Assembly (NCBI RefSeq): GCF_000805385.1
Contig: NZ_JTJW01000006.1
Span: forward strand, 558,001 to 622,000
From: Mycolicibacterium setense
Lineage (GTDB): Bacteria > Actinomycetota > Actinomycetes > Mycobacteriales > Mycobacteriaceae
Direction: 5' to 3'
Length of the DNA: 64,000 bases
Shown here: piece after piece, positions 55,943-64,000 of the stretch
How the letters are laid out: every line of letters starts with the position of its first letter
Position numbering within the stretch: position 1 is the stretch's first letter
Program-made: the position numbers and the translations under genes
The notes under the pieces: generated by a model
Databases searched by the model: none
Told to the model about the DNA's origin: nothing
The model's input: the letters and a program-made list of their open reading frames with translations, nothing else

Positions 55943-57108
55943 CGCGGTGCGCCGACGAAGGGGATCGAAGTTGGAGTGCCGGGTTGCGTGCCACCGCCGA
56001 ACAGGCCGCGCTCGCGCAGGATCGGCACCACGCCCTCACCGAACCAGAACAGCTCCTCCAGATGCGGATAGCCGGAGAAGATGAACTCGTCGATGCCGAT
56101 CTCGGCGTACTCGGCGATCCGGTCGGCCACCTCGGTGTGGGAGCCCACCAGCGCGGTGCCCGCCCCGCCGCGCACCAATCCGACGCCCGACCACAGGTTG
56201 GGGGCGATCTCCAGGCTGCGGGCATCACTCCAGGTGCCGTTGGCGCGGTTGGCCTCGTGCAGGGCCAGCATGCGCTTCTGGCCCTCGGACTGGCTGCGGG
56301 CCAGCCCGGCCTGTGCCGCGGCGACGGTCTCCTCGTCGAGCGCGGCCACCAGTCGGTCGGCCTGGGCCCACGCCTCCTCGGAGGTGTCCCGCGAGATGGT
56401 GTGCAGGCGGATGCCGAAACGCAGTTTGCGTCCCTGCTCCTCACCGAGCGCCCGGATCCATTCGATCTTCTCGCGCACCGCGGCAGGCGGCTCGCCCCAG
56501 GTCAGGTAGACGTCGGAATGCCGGGCCGCCACCGGGCCGGCGGCCTTCGAGCTGCCACCGAAGTACAGCGGCGGCACCGGGGTGGGCGGCAACGCCAGCG
56601 AGGCCTCCTCGACGTCGATGTACTCGCCTTTGTGCGTGACGGTCTCGCCGGCCCACAGCCGGCGGACCACGTCGAGAAACTCGTCGCAGCGCGCGTACCG
56701 CGCGTCTTTGTCCAGGTGGTCGCCGAAGGCCCGCTGTTCGTGCGCCTCCCCGCCGACGACGACGTTGAGCAGGATCCGGCCCGGCGCGTGCCGGGCGAAC
56801 GTCGCTGCCATCTGCGCCGAGAGGGTCGGGCTCACCAGGCCCGGGCGGAACGCCACCAGGAAAGCCAGCGACGTGGTCTCGCGGGCCAGCAGCGCCGCGG
56901 TGACGAAGGCGTCCTCGCACCAGGCCCCGGTCGGGATGAGTGCGCCGGTGAAGCCGAACCGCTCGGCCGAGCGGACGATCGACGCCAGATAGTCGATCGA
57001 GGCCTCACGGTCACCACCGGCGGAGCCGGCCGGAGTGCCGTGGCCGCCGCCGACGATGAGCCGGCTGTCGCCGTAGGTGGGCAGGAACCAGTGCAGAGAA
57101 ACAGTCAC
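55939..57108 (-). CDS. FMNH2-dependent alkanesulfonate monooxygenase-like (SsuD, LLM class)
   Basis: A 389-residue luciferase-like flavin monooxygenase that would cleave the C-S bond of sulfonates. SsuD traits are LHWFLPTYGDSR at the start, TGAWCEDAFVTAA, FRPGLVSPTLSAQMAATFARHAPGR and NVVVGGEAHEQRAFGD. GTG 57108 is the start. With the DszC-like gene it forms a two-gene sulfur-scavenging unit; no ABC transporter is next to it. Confidence 0.88.
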   Translation of the reverse strand: MTVSLHWFLPTYGDSRLIVGGGHGTPAGSAGGDREASIDYLASIVRSAERFGFTGALIPTGAWCEDAFVTAALLARETTSLAFLVAFRPGLVSPTLSAQMAATFARHAPGRILLNVVVGGEAHEQRAFGDHLDKDARYARCDEFLDVVRRLWAGETVTHKGEYIDVEEASLALPPTPVPPLYFGGSSKAAGPVAARHSDVYLTWGEPPAAVREKIEWIRALGEEQGRKLRFGIRLHTISRDTSEEAWAQADRLVAALDEETVAAAQAGLARSQSEGQKRMLALHEANRANGTWSDARSLEIAPNLWSGVGLVRGGAGTALVGSHTEVADRIAEYAEIGIDEFIFSGYPHLEELFWFGEGVVPILRERGLFGGGTQPGTPTSIPFVGAPR

Positions 57109-57181
57109 GAACAGGACATCCTGGTGCGGAACCCGCTATCGCACACGGGTAAAAATCGCCGTGATCTCCTCCCGCGTGCCG

Positions 57182-57907
57182 TCAGCTCGCGGCGACCACC
57201 CAGATCGCCTCGGCCGCCGGATTGCCCAGTTCGACCAGGACGCTCGTATCGTCCGCGCCGGACGGATCGTCGGGTTCACCCGGTCTTCCAACGGCCACCG
57301 AGATCACCCCGGCGAAATCGCGGCGCGCGAGCACGCGCACCCGTGAATCGAGGCTGATGCCGACGCTGTCGAAGTAGCGCAGCATCTCCGGATCGGCATC
57401 GGAGATGCGGGCCACCGTGCCGGCGTCGCCGTCCTGGCATGCCGAGAGCTGGCGGGCCGGCGGGGTGGGCACCTGGCCGTCGGCCGCCGGGATCGGATCG
57501 CCATGCGGATCGCGGGTGGGGTGCCCCAGTTTGGCATCGATCCGGTCGAGCATCCGGTCGGAGACCGCGTGCTCGAGGATCTCCGCCTCGTCGTGCACCT
57601 CGTCCCAGCCGTAGCCCAGCTCCTGAACGAGGAAGGTCTCCATCAGCCGGTGCCGACGGACCATCGCCAACGCGGCGTGCCGGCCTGCATCGGTCAGCGT
57701 CACCGCGCCGTATTTCTCGTGGTGGACCAGCCCCTGGTCGGCGAGCTTGCGGATCGACTCCGACGCCGTGGATGCGGACACGCCGATCCGCTCGGCCAGC
57801 AGTTTGGTGCTGACCTTGTCGCGAGACCATTCCTGGGCCGTCCAGATGACTTTCAGATAGTCCTGGGCAACCGTGGACAGGTCTTGATGGTTACCGTCGG
57901 GACTCAC
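57182..57907 (-). CDS. sirR: DtxR-family manganese/iron-dependent regulator (SirR/MntR)
   Basis: A 241-residue DtxR-type regulator. The winged helix (about 8-70) includes LAERIGVSASTASESIRKLADQGLV; the dimer/metal region has HDEAEILEHAVSD with Glu/His ligands, followed by an FeoA-like SH3 domain (ISLDSRVRVLARRDFAGVISV). It starts at GTG 57907. TTTAGGCAA at 57918-57926, ten nt upstream, resembles half of a DtxR-type box and may be its own site. It matches Rv2788 next to ribF. Confidence 0.87.
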   Translation of the reverse strand: MSPDGNHQDLSTVAQDYLKVIWTAQEWSRDKVSTKLLAERIGVSASTASESIRKLADQGLVHHEKYGAVTLTDAGRHAALAMVRRHRLMETFLVQELGYGWDEVHDEAEILEHAVSDRMLDRIDAKLGHPTRDPHGDPIPAADGQVPTPPARQLSACQDGDAGTVARISDADPEMLRYFDSVGISLDSRVRVLARRDFAGVISVAVGRPGEPDDPSGADDTSVLVELGNPAAEAIWVVAAS

Positions 57908-57975
57908 AGTAGGAAAGTTTAGGCAATCATCACCTGATCGGGGGATCTAGAGCAGACCGCGCCGCGTTCGGGTCG

Positions 57976-57981
57976 TAGTCT
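57976..57981 (+). promoter_or_regulatory. -10 box of a leaderless ribF transcript
   Basis: TAGTCT lies 6 nt before GTG 57988, so the ribF mRNA probably begins at the start codon. No FMN riboswitch is present in the 80-bp divergent gap. Confidence 0.5.
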
Positions 57982-57987
57982 GAACGC

Positions 57988-58974
57988 GTGCAGCGCTGGC
58001 GTGGGCAGGACGAGATCCCCACGGACTGGGGCAGGTGTGTGGTCACCATCGGGGTGTTCGACGGGGTTCACCGTGGACACGCGGAGCTGATCAGCCATGC
58101 GGTGAAAGCGGGCCGATCACGCGGAGTGCCGGTGGTTCTCATGACCTTCGACCCCCATCCGATGGAGGTGGTGTTTCCGGGGAGTCATCCGGCGCAGTTG
58201 ACCACGCTGACTCGGCGTGCCGAGTTGGTCGAGGAACTGGGCGTCGACGTGTTTCTGGTGATGCCGTTCACCTCCGATTTCATGAAGCTCACTCCTGAGC
58301 GCTACATCCACGAGTTGTTGGTGGAAGACCTGCACGTGGTGGAGGTCGTGGTGGGGGAGAACTTCACCTTCGGCAAGAAGGCGGCAGGCAACGTCGCCAT
58401 GCTTCGTGCGGCCGGCGAGCGCTTCGGGTTCGCCGTCGAGAGCATGTCTCTGGTGACCGAGACGCTCGACGCCGAGCATCGCGACGAGCGGGTCACCTTT
58501 TCGTCGACATACATCCGTTCCTGTGTCGACGCCGGTGACGTCGTGGCCGCTACTGAGGCGCTGGGGCGCCCGCATCGCGTGGAGGGCGTGGTGGTGCGCG
58601 GTGACGGGCGCGGCCGGGTGTTGGGTTTCCCGACGGCCAACGTGGCGCCGCCGATGTTCTCGGCGATTCCGGCCGATGGGGTCTACGCCGCCTGGTTCAC
58701 GGTGCTGGGGCACGGCCCGGTGATGGGAACCGTGATCCCCGGTGAGCGGTACGAGGCGGCCGTGTCGGTGGGCACCAACCCGACGTTCTCGGGGCGGACC
58801 CGTACGGTCGAGGCGTTCGTGCTCGACACCAACGCCGACCTGTACGGACAGCATGTCGCGGTCGATTTCGTGGCCCGGATCCGCGGCCAGGAGAAGTTCG
58901 AATCCGTCAAGGATCTGGTGGTCGCCATGGAGGGTGACACCGACCGGGCCCGCGCGATTCTGGCTGCGCAATAG
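57988..58974 (+). CDS. ribF: Bifunctional riboflavin kinase / FAD synthetase
   Basis: A 328-residue enzyme that makes FMN, then FAD. The N-terminal adenylyltransferase has IGVFDGVHRGHAELI and FSSTYIRSCVDAGDV; the C-terminal kinase has GRVLGFPTANV and SVGTNPTF. GTG 57988 directly follows the -10 box. RpsO follows 95 bp later. Confidence 0.95.
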   Translation: MQRWRGQDEIPTDWGRCVVTIGVFDGVHRGHAELISHAVKAGRSRGVPVVLMTFDPHPMEVVFPGSHPAQLTTLTRRAELVEELGVDVFLVMPFTSDFMKLTPERYIHELLVEDLHVVEVVVGENFTFGKKAAGNVAMLRAAGERFGFAVESMSLVTETLDAEHRDERVTFSSTYIRSCVDAGDVVAATEALGRPHRVEGVVVRGDGRGRVLGFPTANVAPPMFSAIPADGVYAAWFTVLGHGPVMGTVIPGERYEAAVSVGTNPTFSGRTRTVEAFVLDTNADLYGQHVAVDFVARIRGQEKFESVKDLVVAMEGDTDRARAILAAQ

Positions 58975-58981
58975 AGGCTGC

Positions 58982-58987
58982 TAGACT
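58982..58987 (+). promoter_or_regulatory. Candidate rpsO -10 box
   Basis: TAGACT just after the ribF stop would start a leader of about 75 nt that contains the hairpin described next. No convincing -35 box is visible. Confidence 0.4.
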
Positions 58988-59010
58988 TTGCTCCGATCCG
59001 GCGCATGCTG

Positions 59011-59051
59011 CAGTCCGCGGTGGCTGTGCCGAGAATATGTTCGCGGGACTG
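59011..59051 (+). promoter_or_regulatory. rpsO leader hairpin, candidate S15 autoregulatory element
   Basis: CAGTCCGCG (59011-59019) pairs with CGCGGGACTG (59042-59051): nine base pairs with one bulged G (59045) and a 22-nt apical region. It ends 7 nt before the GGAG ribosome site (59059-59062). Ribosomal protein S15 is known to bind its own leader in several phyla; that this hairpin does so is inference. Confidence 0.5.
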
Positions 59052-59069
59052 AATTGATGGAGTTATTTC

Positions 59070-59339
59070 GTGGCGCTTACCGCCGAGCAGAAAAAAGAAA
59101 TCCTGGGCAGCTACGGTCTGCATGAGACCGACACCGGTTCGCCGGAGGCCCAGGTCGCCCTGCTGACCAAGCGGATCTCGGATCTGACCGAGCACCTCAA
59201 GCAGCACAAGCATGACCACCACTCGCGTCGCGGCCTGCTGCTGCTGGTCGGCCGTCGTCGCCGGTTGCTGAAGTACGTCGCCCAGGTTGACGTGGCGCGT
59301 TACCGCTCGCTGATCGAGCGCCTCGGGCTGCGTCGCTGA
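59070..59339 (+). CDS. rpsO: 30S ribosomal protein S15
   Basis: An 89-residue S15 that binds 16S rRNA early in assembly of the 30S platform. The family signature is [50 protein letters not shown] in outline, with the rRNA-contact residues HHSRRG. GTG 59070 lies 7 nt after GGAG. lppU starts 10 nt after its stop. Confidence 0.98.
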   Translation: MALTAEQKKEILGSYGLHETDTGSPEAQVALLTKRISDLTEHLKQHKHDHHSRRGLLLLVGRRRRLLKYVAQVDVARYRSLIERLGLRR

Positions 59340-59349
59340 CGCGGCGTCG

Positions 59350-59850
59350 ATGCCACAACTTTCCGCGGCTGCCCCTCTGGGGGCAGCCGCGATACTTTTC
59401 GTCGGCGGGTTGACCGCGTGCTCGTCAGCGGCGGCCGCGGACATGCAGGCAGGGGACTGCTTGAAGATGAGCGGCACGTACGAGCGTCCGGACGCCAGTC
59501 CGGCCCAGTGCGGCAGCGACGCGTCCAATTACAAGGTGATTTCCACGGTTACCGACAGTGACCAGTGCCCCGGCGACGTCGACACCTATTACTCGGTGCG
59601 TAGCGCATTCAGTGAGGAGACCCAGACGCTCTGTCTGGACATCGACTGGACCACCGGCGGCTGCATGAGTATCGATCCGGAGAACGACAAAGACCCGTAC
59701 CGGGTGGACTGCGCGGATTCGTCTGCGCCGCACCGCCAACGGGCCACCGAGGTCCTTCGTGGAGTGTCGAACGTCGACCAGTGCGCCAGCGGAGTGGGCT
59801 ACGCGTACCCGGAACGCCAGTTCACCGTATGCGTGGAGGACGTCTCCTAA
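59350..59850 (+). CDS. lppU: Lipoprotein LppU
   Basis: A 166-residue secreted lipoprotein with the lipobox LTAC (C24) and a Cys-rich outer domain (MQAGDCLKM, ASPAQCGS, DCADSSAPHRQRATEVL, QCASGVGYAYPERQFTVCV) that matches M. tuberculosis LppU. ATG 59350 is the first available start after an upstream stop. The resulting n-region carries no Lys or Arg, which is unusual, and a 12-bp hairpin covers codons 5-14. Function unknown. Confidence 0.85.
   Translation: MPQLSAAAPLGAAAILFVGGLTACSSAAAADMQAGDCLKMSGTYERPDASPAQCGSDASNYKVISTVTDSDQCPGDVDTYYSVRSAFSEETQTLCLDIDWTTGGCMSIDPENDKDPYRVDCADSSAPHRQRATEVLRGVSNVDQCASGVGYAYPERQFTVCVEDVS
59364..59391 (+). terminator. Strong hairpin inside the start of lppU, terminator-like for rpsO
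   Basis: CGCGGCTGCCCC (59364-59375), loop TCTG, GGGGCAGCCGCG (59380-59391): 12 perfect pairs, followed by ATACTTTTC. It has the form of an intrinsic terminator 24 nt after rpsO, yet it lies in the lppU signal-peptide codons. Confidence 0.6.
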
Positions 59851-60153
59851 GCAGGTCTGCAATAGCGGTCGTGCTGTTGCTGCCGTGTAACATGAGGTCG
59901 TTCGCCGGCTGAAAGCTGCGCTGAACGAGGTGCAACGCCCGCATTCCGCGGGAGTTGTTCCTGCGAGTCATATCGGGCCCGCCTGGTCGGGCGGTCTTCG
60001 GTAGTGGCTGCCGGAACCCCGGTCACAGGGTTTTCTCTGGGGGTTCATCCGGCCGCTTCGATCGACGGCCGTAGCCGTATCCAGGCCCCGTGGCCTAGCG
60101 CCATCGTGACGCCGCGAAACAGTTGAAGATTTCGAAAGAGGCCAACGGACTCT
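59851..60153 (+). promoter_or_regulatory. 303-bp structured leader of gpsI
   Basis: No gene is evident. A -10-like TAACAT (59888-59893) may start the transcript. Several hairpins follow: GCCCG (59977-59981) / CGGGC (59988-59992); a long one with CCGG-AACCCC (60011-60020) paired with GGGGTT (60040-60045) and CCGG (60049-60052) across a CAT bulge; ACGGC (60065-60069) / GCCGT (60074-60078); and AGGCC (60083-60087) / GGCCT (60092-60096). Such leaders suit PNPase autoregulation by RNA processing. Confidence 0.5.
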
Positions 60154-62400
60154 ATGTCTGTAGTTGAACTTGAAGACGGTGTGTTCGAATCCACCGCAAC
60201 CCTCGACAACGGGAGCTTCGGCACCCGCACCATTCGTTTCGAGGCGGGCCGGCTCGCGCAGCAGGCCGCAGGCTCCGTCGTCGCCTACCTTGACGACGAG
60301 ACCATGCTGTTGAGCGCCACCACCGCCAGTAAGACGCCGAAGGATCACTTCGACTTCTTCCCGCTGACCATCGACGTCGAGGAGCGGATGTACGCCGCGG
60401 GCCGGATCCCCGGCTCGTTCTTCCGTCGTGAGGGCCGCCCCTCCACCGATGCGATCCTGACCTGTCGCCTGATCGACCGGCCGCTGCGCCCGTCGTTCGT
60501 CAGCGGTCTGCGTAACGAGATCCAGGTCGTGGTGACCGTGCTGAGCCTGGATCCCAAGGATCTGTACGACGTGCTCGCCATCAATGCCGCCTCGGCATCG
60601 ACGCAGATCTCCGGTCTGCCGTTCTCCGGTCCGGTCGGCGGCGTGCGCGTCGCCCTGATTGACGGCCAGTGGGTCGCCTTCCCGACCGTCGAGCAGCTTG
60701 AGAAGGCTGTCTTCGACATGGTTGTTGCCGGCCGCAAGGTGGGCGACGACGTCGCCATCATGATGGTCGAGGCCGAAGCTACCGAGAACGTGATCGAGTT
60801 GGTCGCCGGCGGCGCCCAGGCTCCCACCGAAGCCGTCGTCGCCGAGGGCCTCGAGGCGGCCAAACCGTTCATCGCGACGCTGTGCGATGCCCAGGCCGCG
60901 CTGGCCGAGAAGGCCGCCAAGGAGATCGCCGAGTACCCGTTGTTCCCGGACTACGCCGACGACGTCTACGACGCCGTGGCCGCGGTGGCAACCGAGGCGC
61001 TCGGGGAGGCGCTGACCATCGCGGGCAAGCACGAGCGCGATGACCGCACCAACGAGATCAAGGTCGAGGTGCTCGAGCGCCTGGCCGATCAGTTCGCCGG
61101 CCGGGAGAAGGAGATCGGCGCGGCTTACCGATCGCTGACCAAGAAGCTTGTGCGCCAGCGCATCCTGACCGACCACTTCCGTATCGACGGCCGTGGCGTC
61201 ACTGACATCCGCGCGCTGAGTGCCGAGGTGGCCATCATCCCGCGGGCGCACGGCAGCGCGCTGTTCGAGCGCGGCGAGACCCAGATCATGGGTGTCACCA
61301 CGCTGGACATGGTCAAGATGGCCCAGCAGATCGACTCGCTGGGGCCCGAGACCAGCAAGCGCTACATGCACCACTACAACTTCCCGCCGTTCTCGACCGG
61401 TGAGACCGGCCGCGTCGGCTCGCCCAAGCGTCGCGAGATCGGCCACGGCGCGCTCGCCGAGCGTGCGCTGGTGCCGGTGCTGCCGAGCGTCGAGGAGTTC
61501 CCGTACGCCATCCGTCAGGTGTCAGAAGCGTTGGGCTCCAACGGTTCCACCTCGATGGGCTCGGTGTGTGCCTCGACCCTGTCACTGCTGAACGCCGGTG
61601 TGCCGCTCAAGGCGCCGGTGGCCGGCATCGCCATGGGCCTGGTCTCCGACCAGGTCAACGGCGAGACCCGCTACGTGACGCTGACCGACATCCTCGGCGC
61701 CGAGGATGCCTTCGGCGACATGGACTTCAAGTGTGCAGGCACCAAGGACTTCGTCACCGCGCTGCAGCTGGACACCAAGCTTGACGGCATCCCGTCCAAG
61801 GTGCTGGCCGGTGCGCTGGCGCAGGCCAAGGACGCACGGCTGACCATTCTCGACGTGATGGCCGAGGCCATCGACGCTCCCGACGAGATGAGCCCGTTCG
61901 CACCGCGGATCACCACCATCAAGGTGCCGGTCGACAAGATCGGTGAGGTCATCGGGCCCAAGGGCAAGATGATCAACTCGATCACCGAGGAGACCGGCGC
62001 GTCGATCTCGATCGAGGATGACGGCACCGTGTTCGTCGGCGCCTCCAACGGCGAGGCGGCGCAGGCCGCGATCGACAAGATCAACGCCATCGCCAACCCG
62101 CAGCTGCCGAAGATCGGTGAGCGGTTCCTCGGAACCGTGGTCAAGACCACCGATTTCGGTGCGTTCGTGTCGCTGCTGCCCGGCCGTGACGGCCTGGTCC
62201 ACATCTCCAAGCTGGGCCGCGGCAAGCGGATCAACAAGGTCGAAGATGTGGTGAAGGTGGGCGACAAGCTGCGCGTCGAGATCGCCGATATCGACAACCG
62301 CGGCAAGATCTCGCTGGTGCTCGTCGACGAGGACCAAGCGGAGCAGGCCACCGACGGCGCGCAGGCGCCGGCCGAAGCCGCACCCGCTGCCGAGTCCTGA
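60154..62400 (+). CDS. gpsI: Polyribonucleotide nucleotidyltransferase (PNPase / GpsI)
   Basis: A 748-residue 3'-5' phosphorolytic exoribonuclease of the degradosome. Two RNase PH domains (about 10-150 and 335-560; [25 protein letters not shown] in outline; [16 protein letters not shown]), a helical linker, KH ([20 protein letters not shown]) and S1 ([20 protein letters not shown]) domains are complete. ATG 60154 has only a weak AAAGAGG site 12 nt upstream, and a long leader precedes it. pepR follows in the same frame. Confidence 0.96.
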   Translation: MSVVELEDGVFESTATLDNGSFGTRTIRFEAGRLAQQAAGSVVAYLDDETMLLSATTASKTPKDHFDFFPLTIDVEERMYAAGRIPGSFFRREGRPSTDAILTCRLIDRPLRPSFVSGLRNEIQVVVTVLSLDPKDLYDVLAINAASASTQISGLPFSGPVGGVRVALIDGQWVAFPTVEQLEKAVFDMVVAGRKVGDDVAIMMVEAEATENVIELVAGGAQAPTEAVVAEGLEAAKPFIATLCDAQAALAEKAAKEIAEYPLFPDYADDVYDAVAAVATEALGEALTIAGKHERDDRTNEIKVEVLERLADQFAGREKEIGAAYRSLTKKLVRQRILTDHFRIDGRGVTDIRALSAEVAIIPRAHGSALFERGETQIMGVTTLDMVKMAQQIDSLGPETSKRYMHHYNFPPFSTGETGRVGSPKRREIGHGALAERALVPVLPSVEEFPYAIRQVSEALGSNGSTSMGSVCASTLSLLNAGVPLKAPVAGIAMGLVSDQVNGETRYVTLTDILGAEDAFGDMDFKCAGTKDFVTALQLDTKLDGIPSKVLAGALAQAKDARLTILDVMAEAIDAPDEMSPFAPRITTIKVPVDKIGEVIGPKGKMINSITEETGASISIEDDGTVFVGASNGEAAQAAIDKINAIANPQLPKIGERFLGTVVKTTDFGAFVSLLPGRDGLVHISKLGRGKRINKVEDVVKVGDKLRVEIADIDNRGKISLVLVDEDQAEQATDGAQAPAEAAPAAES

Positions 62401-62427
62401 TCACCTCGGCTCGATAAGGCGTTTGCA

Positions 62428-63717
62428 CTGAACACCGCACATGTCCGCCGGACAGTTCTGCCCGGCGGACTCCGGGTGGTCACTGAGTACCTCCCTTCGG
62501 TGCGCTCCGCGTCCGTCGGGGTTTGGGTGGGTGTCGGTTCCCGCGACGAGGGACGAAGCGTCGCGGGTGCCGCCCACTTCCTGGAGCACCTGTTGTTCAA
62601 GGCCACCCCGACCCGTAGCGCGGTCGACATAGCGCAGGCTGTCGACGCGGTCGGCGGTGAGTTGAATGCGTTCACCGCACGTGAGCACACCTGCTACTAC
62701 GCGCATGTGCTCGACTCGGACCTGGAACTCGCGGTCGACCTGGTCGCCGATGTGGTGCTGCGGGGTCGTTGTGCCACCGAGGATGTCGAGGTGGAACGCG
62801 ACGTCGTTCTCGAAGAGATCGCCATGCGCGACGACGATCCTGAGGACAGTCTCGGCGATGTCTTCTTGTCGGCGATGTTCGGCGATCACCCGGTCGGACG
62901 TCCGGTGATCGGCAGTGTCGAGTCGATCGAGACGATGACCCGGGCACAACTTCATTCGTTCCACGTCCGCCGCTACACACCCGAACGCATGATCGTGGCG
63001 GTGGCGGGCAACGTCGACCACGACGTGGTCGTGTCGCTGGTGCGGCAGCATTTCGGTCCACGTCTGGAGGCGGGGCGTACCGCGGTGGCCCCACGCAAGG
63101 GATCGGGACGTATCGGCGGCAAGCCGTCTCTGCTCGTGGTCGACCGCGATGGGGAACAGACCCACGTGTCGCTGGGTGTACGCACGCCCGGCCGGCACTG
63201 GGAACACCGGTGGGCGTTGTCGGTGCTGAACACCGCACTCGGCGGTGGCCTGAGTTCGCGTCTGTTCCAACAGATTCGGGAATCACGTGGCCTTGCCTAC
63301 TCGGTGTACTCCACGGTGGATACCTTCTCCGACAGCGGTGCGCTCTCGGTGTACGCCGGTTGCCAGCCCGAGCGGTTCGACGAAGTTGTCCGGGTGACCA
63401 CCGATGTTCTCGAAGGCGTTGCCCGAGACGGGATCACCGCCGACGAATGCCGGATCGCCAAGGGCTCGTTGCGCGGTGGGCTGGTGCTCGGGCTGGAGGA
63501 TTCCGGATCACGCATGCACCGGATCGGTCGAAGCGAGCTCAACTACGGTGAGCACCGGACGATCGACCACACACTGGCCCAGATCGAGGCGGTGACTCTC
63601 GAAGAGGTCAATGCTGTGGCGCACCAGTTGCTCTCCCGCGACTATGGCGCTGCGGTGCTCGGGCCGCATACTTCGAAAAAGTCTCTGCCGCAGCGACTTC
63701 GAAAACTCGCCGGCTGA
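62428..63717 (+). CDS. pepR: M16-family zinc metalloprotease PepR
   Basis: An M16 peptidase with the inverted zinc motif HFLEH in AAHFLEHLLFKATPTRS and the downstream Glu in VERDVVLEEIAMRDDD. The first standard start in frame is GTG 62476, but the codons before it (VRRTVLPGGLRVVTEY) match the conserved first strand of M. tuberculosis PepR, so the real N-terminus is upstream. After the gpsI stop (62398-62400) there is no ATG, GTG or TTG in this frame before 62476. CTG 62428, with AAGG eight nt upstream, is the best candidate and is used here; it gives 429 residues. Confidence 0.82.
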   Translation: MNTAHVRRTVLPGGLRVVTEYLPSVRSASVGVWVGVGSRDEGRSVAGAAHFLEHLLFKATPTRSAVDIAQAVDAVGGELNAFTAREHTCYYAHVLDSDLELAVDLVADVVLRGRCATEDVEVERDVVLEEIAMRDDDPEDSLGDVFLSAMFGDHPVGRPVIGSVESIETMTRAQLHSFHVRRYTPERMIVAVAGNVDHDVVVSLVRQHFGPRLEAGRTAVAPRKGSGRIGGKPSLLVVDRDGEQTHVSLGVRTPGRHWEHRWALSVLNTALGGGLSSRLFQQIRESRGLAYSVYSTVDTFSDSGALSVYAGCQPERFDEVVRVTTDVLEGVARDGITADECRIAKGSLRGGLVLGLEDSGSRMHRIGRSELNYGEHRTIDHTLAQIEAVTLEEVNAVAHQLLSRDYGAAVLGPHTSKKSLPQRLRKLAG

Positions 63718-63722
63718 CCCGC

Positions 63723-63728
63723 TAGGCT
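63723..63728 (+). promoter_or_regulatory. -10 box of a leaderless beta-lactamase transcript
   Basis: TAGGCT with 7 nt between it and ATG 63736; there is no ribosome site, so the mRNA probably begins at the start codon. Confidence 0.5.
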
Positions 63729-63735
63729 TGGCGCG

Positions 63736-64000
63736 ATGACCGGACTCTCGCGACGCAATGTTCTGATCGGTTCGCTCGTGGCGGTGGCTGCCGTCGGTGC
63801 CGGTGTGGGTAACGCCGCACCGGCTTTCGCGGCCCCCATCGACGACCAGATCGCGGAACTGGAACGTCGTGACAACGCCTTGATCGGCCTGTATGCGACC
63901 AACCTGGATTCCGGGCGGACGATCACCCACCGGCCCGATGAGATGTTCGCGATGTGCTCGACATTCAAGGGGTACGCCGCCGCGCGTGTGCTGCAGATGG
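63736..64000 (+). CDS. Class A beta-lactamase, BlaS-like (partial, C-terminus outside window)
   Basis: The first 88 residues of a periplasmic penicillin-hydrolysing enzyme. A Tat signal peptide ([21 protein letters not shown]) ends near AFAAPIDDQ, and the active-site S75-x-x-K78 is in [16 protein letters not shown]. The sequence closely resembles the chromosomal BlaS of M. smegmatis and has the same neighbour, pepR. The SDN and KTG motifs lie beyond the edge. Confidence 0.9.
   Translation, partial: MTGLSRRNVLIGSLVAVAAVGAGVGNAAPAFAAPIDDQIAELERRDNALIGLYATNLDSGRTITHRPDEMFAMCSTFKGYAAARVLQM

Noticed and set aside
57908-57987. FMN riboswitch before ribF, and cobalamin riboswitch before cobO or nicT
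   Set aside because: The gaps are too short and lack the conserved RFN or B12-box patterns; ribF seems leaderless.

Overview
The window is high-GC actinobacterial DNA, almost certainly from a fast-growing Mycobacterium (Mycolicibacterium). The evidence is mycothione reductase, PptT with PptH, EfpA, LppU, PepR, a Tat-exported class A beta-lactamase of the M. smegmatis BlaS type, and a gene order (glnA4 ... nicT-mtr ... mqo-GNAT-chlD-cobO-cobB-cysG-efpA-proS ... rimP-nusA-ylxR-infB-rbfA-nrnA-dinF ... pptH-pptT-truB ... sirR, ribF-rpsO-lppU-gpsI-pepR) that matches the Rv2860-Rv2782 region of M. tuberculosis as I remember it. Coding density is high. Starts are often GTG, many junctions overlap by 4 nt (ATGA/GTGA), and several promoters place the -10 box about 7 nt before the start codon, which indicates leaderless mRNAs.

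Layout. 1-6.1 kb: the N-terminal part of an asparagine-synthase-type amidotransferase, a SWIM/SNF2 helicase and an APC amine/amino-acid permease. 6.3-11.4 kb: a gamma-glutamylation operon (glutamine-synthetase-like GlnA4, C26 hydrolase, aldehyde dehydrogenase, SDR, FadR regulator), read here as a pathway for an amine that carries an alcohol. 11.4-15.4 kb: an ArsR regulator with a perfect operator over the nicT promoter, the nickel permease NicT, mycothione reductase and a hydrolase. 15.6-26.8 kb: mqo, an acetyltransferase, a ChlI-ChlD type chelatase motor, cobO, cobB, cysG, efpA, a pterin-dehydratase/VOC fusion and proS. 26.9-35.9 kb: a Tat lipoprotein with a ferritin-like DUF4439 partner, then the rimP-nusA-ylxR-infB-rbfA-nrnA-dinF block. 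35.9-43.7 kb: small metabolic and regulatory genes (methyltransferase/MerR pair, EchA16, DUF2277, DUF1802, CocE-type hydrolase, Rv2799-like protein), then pptH-pptT-truB.

43.7-54.7 kb is the most accessory-looking part. A TetR regulator and an eight-gene operon (thiolase, SRPBCC, MaoC, SDR, acyl-CoA dehydrogenase, alpha/beta hydrolase, acyl-CoA ligase, SDR) encode a complete cycle of CoA activation and beta-oxidation. Two nearly identical 24-bp operators flank the regulator. Next come an AraC regulator and a di-iron-like PF10118 protein whose promoter carries three half-sites at exact 21-bp spacing. 54.7-57.9 kb holds a sulfur-scavenging pair (SfnB/DszC-like and SsuD-like flavoenzymes) and the MntR/SirR regulator. 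58.0-64.0 kb holds ribF, rpsO with a structured leader, lppU, gpsI behind a 303-bp hairpin-rich leader, pepR without a normal start codon, and the start of a beta-lactamase gene.

I saw no tRNA, rRNA, CRISPR array, insertion sequence, prophage, PE/PPE gene or recognisable riboswitch class.
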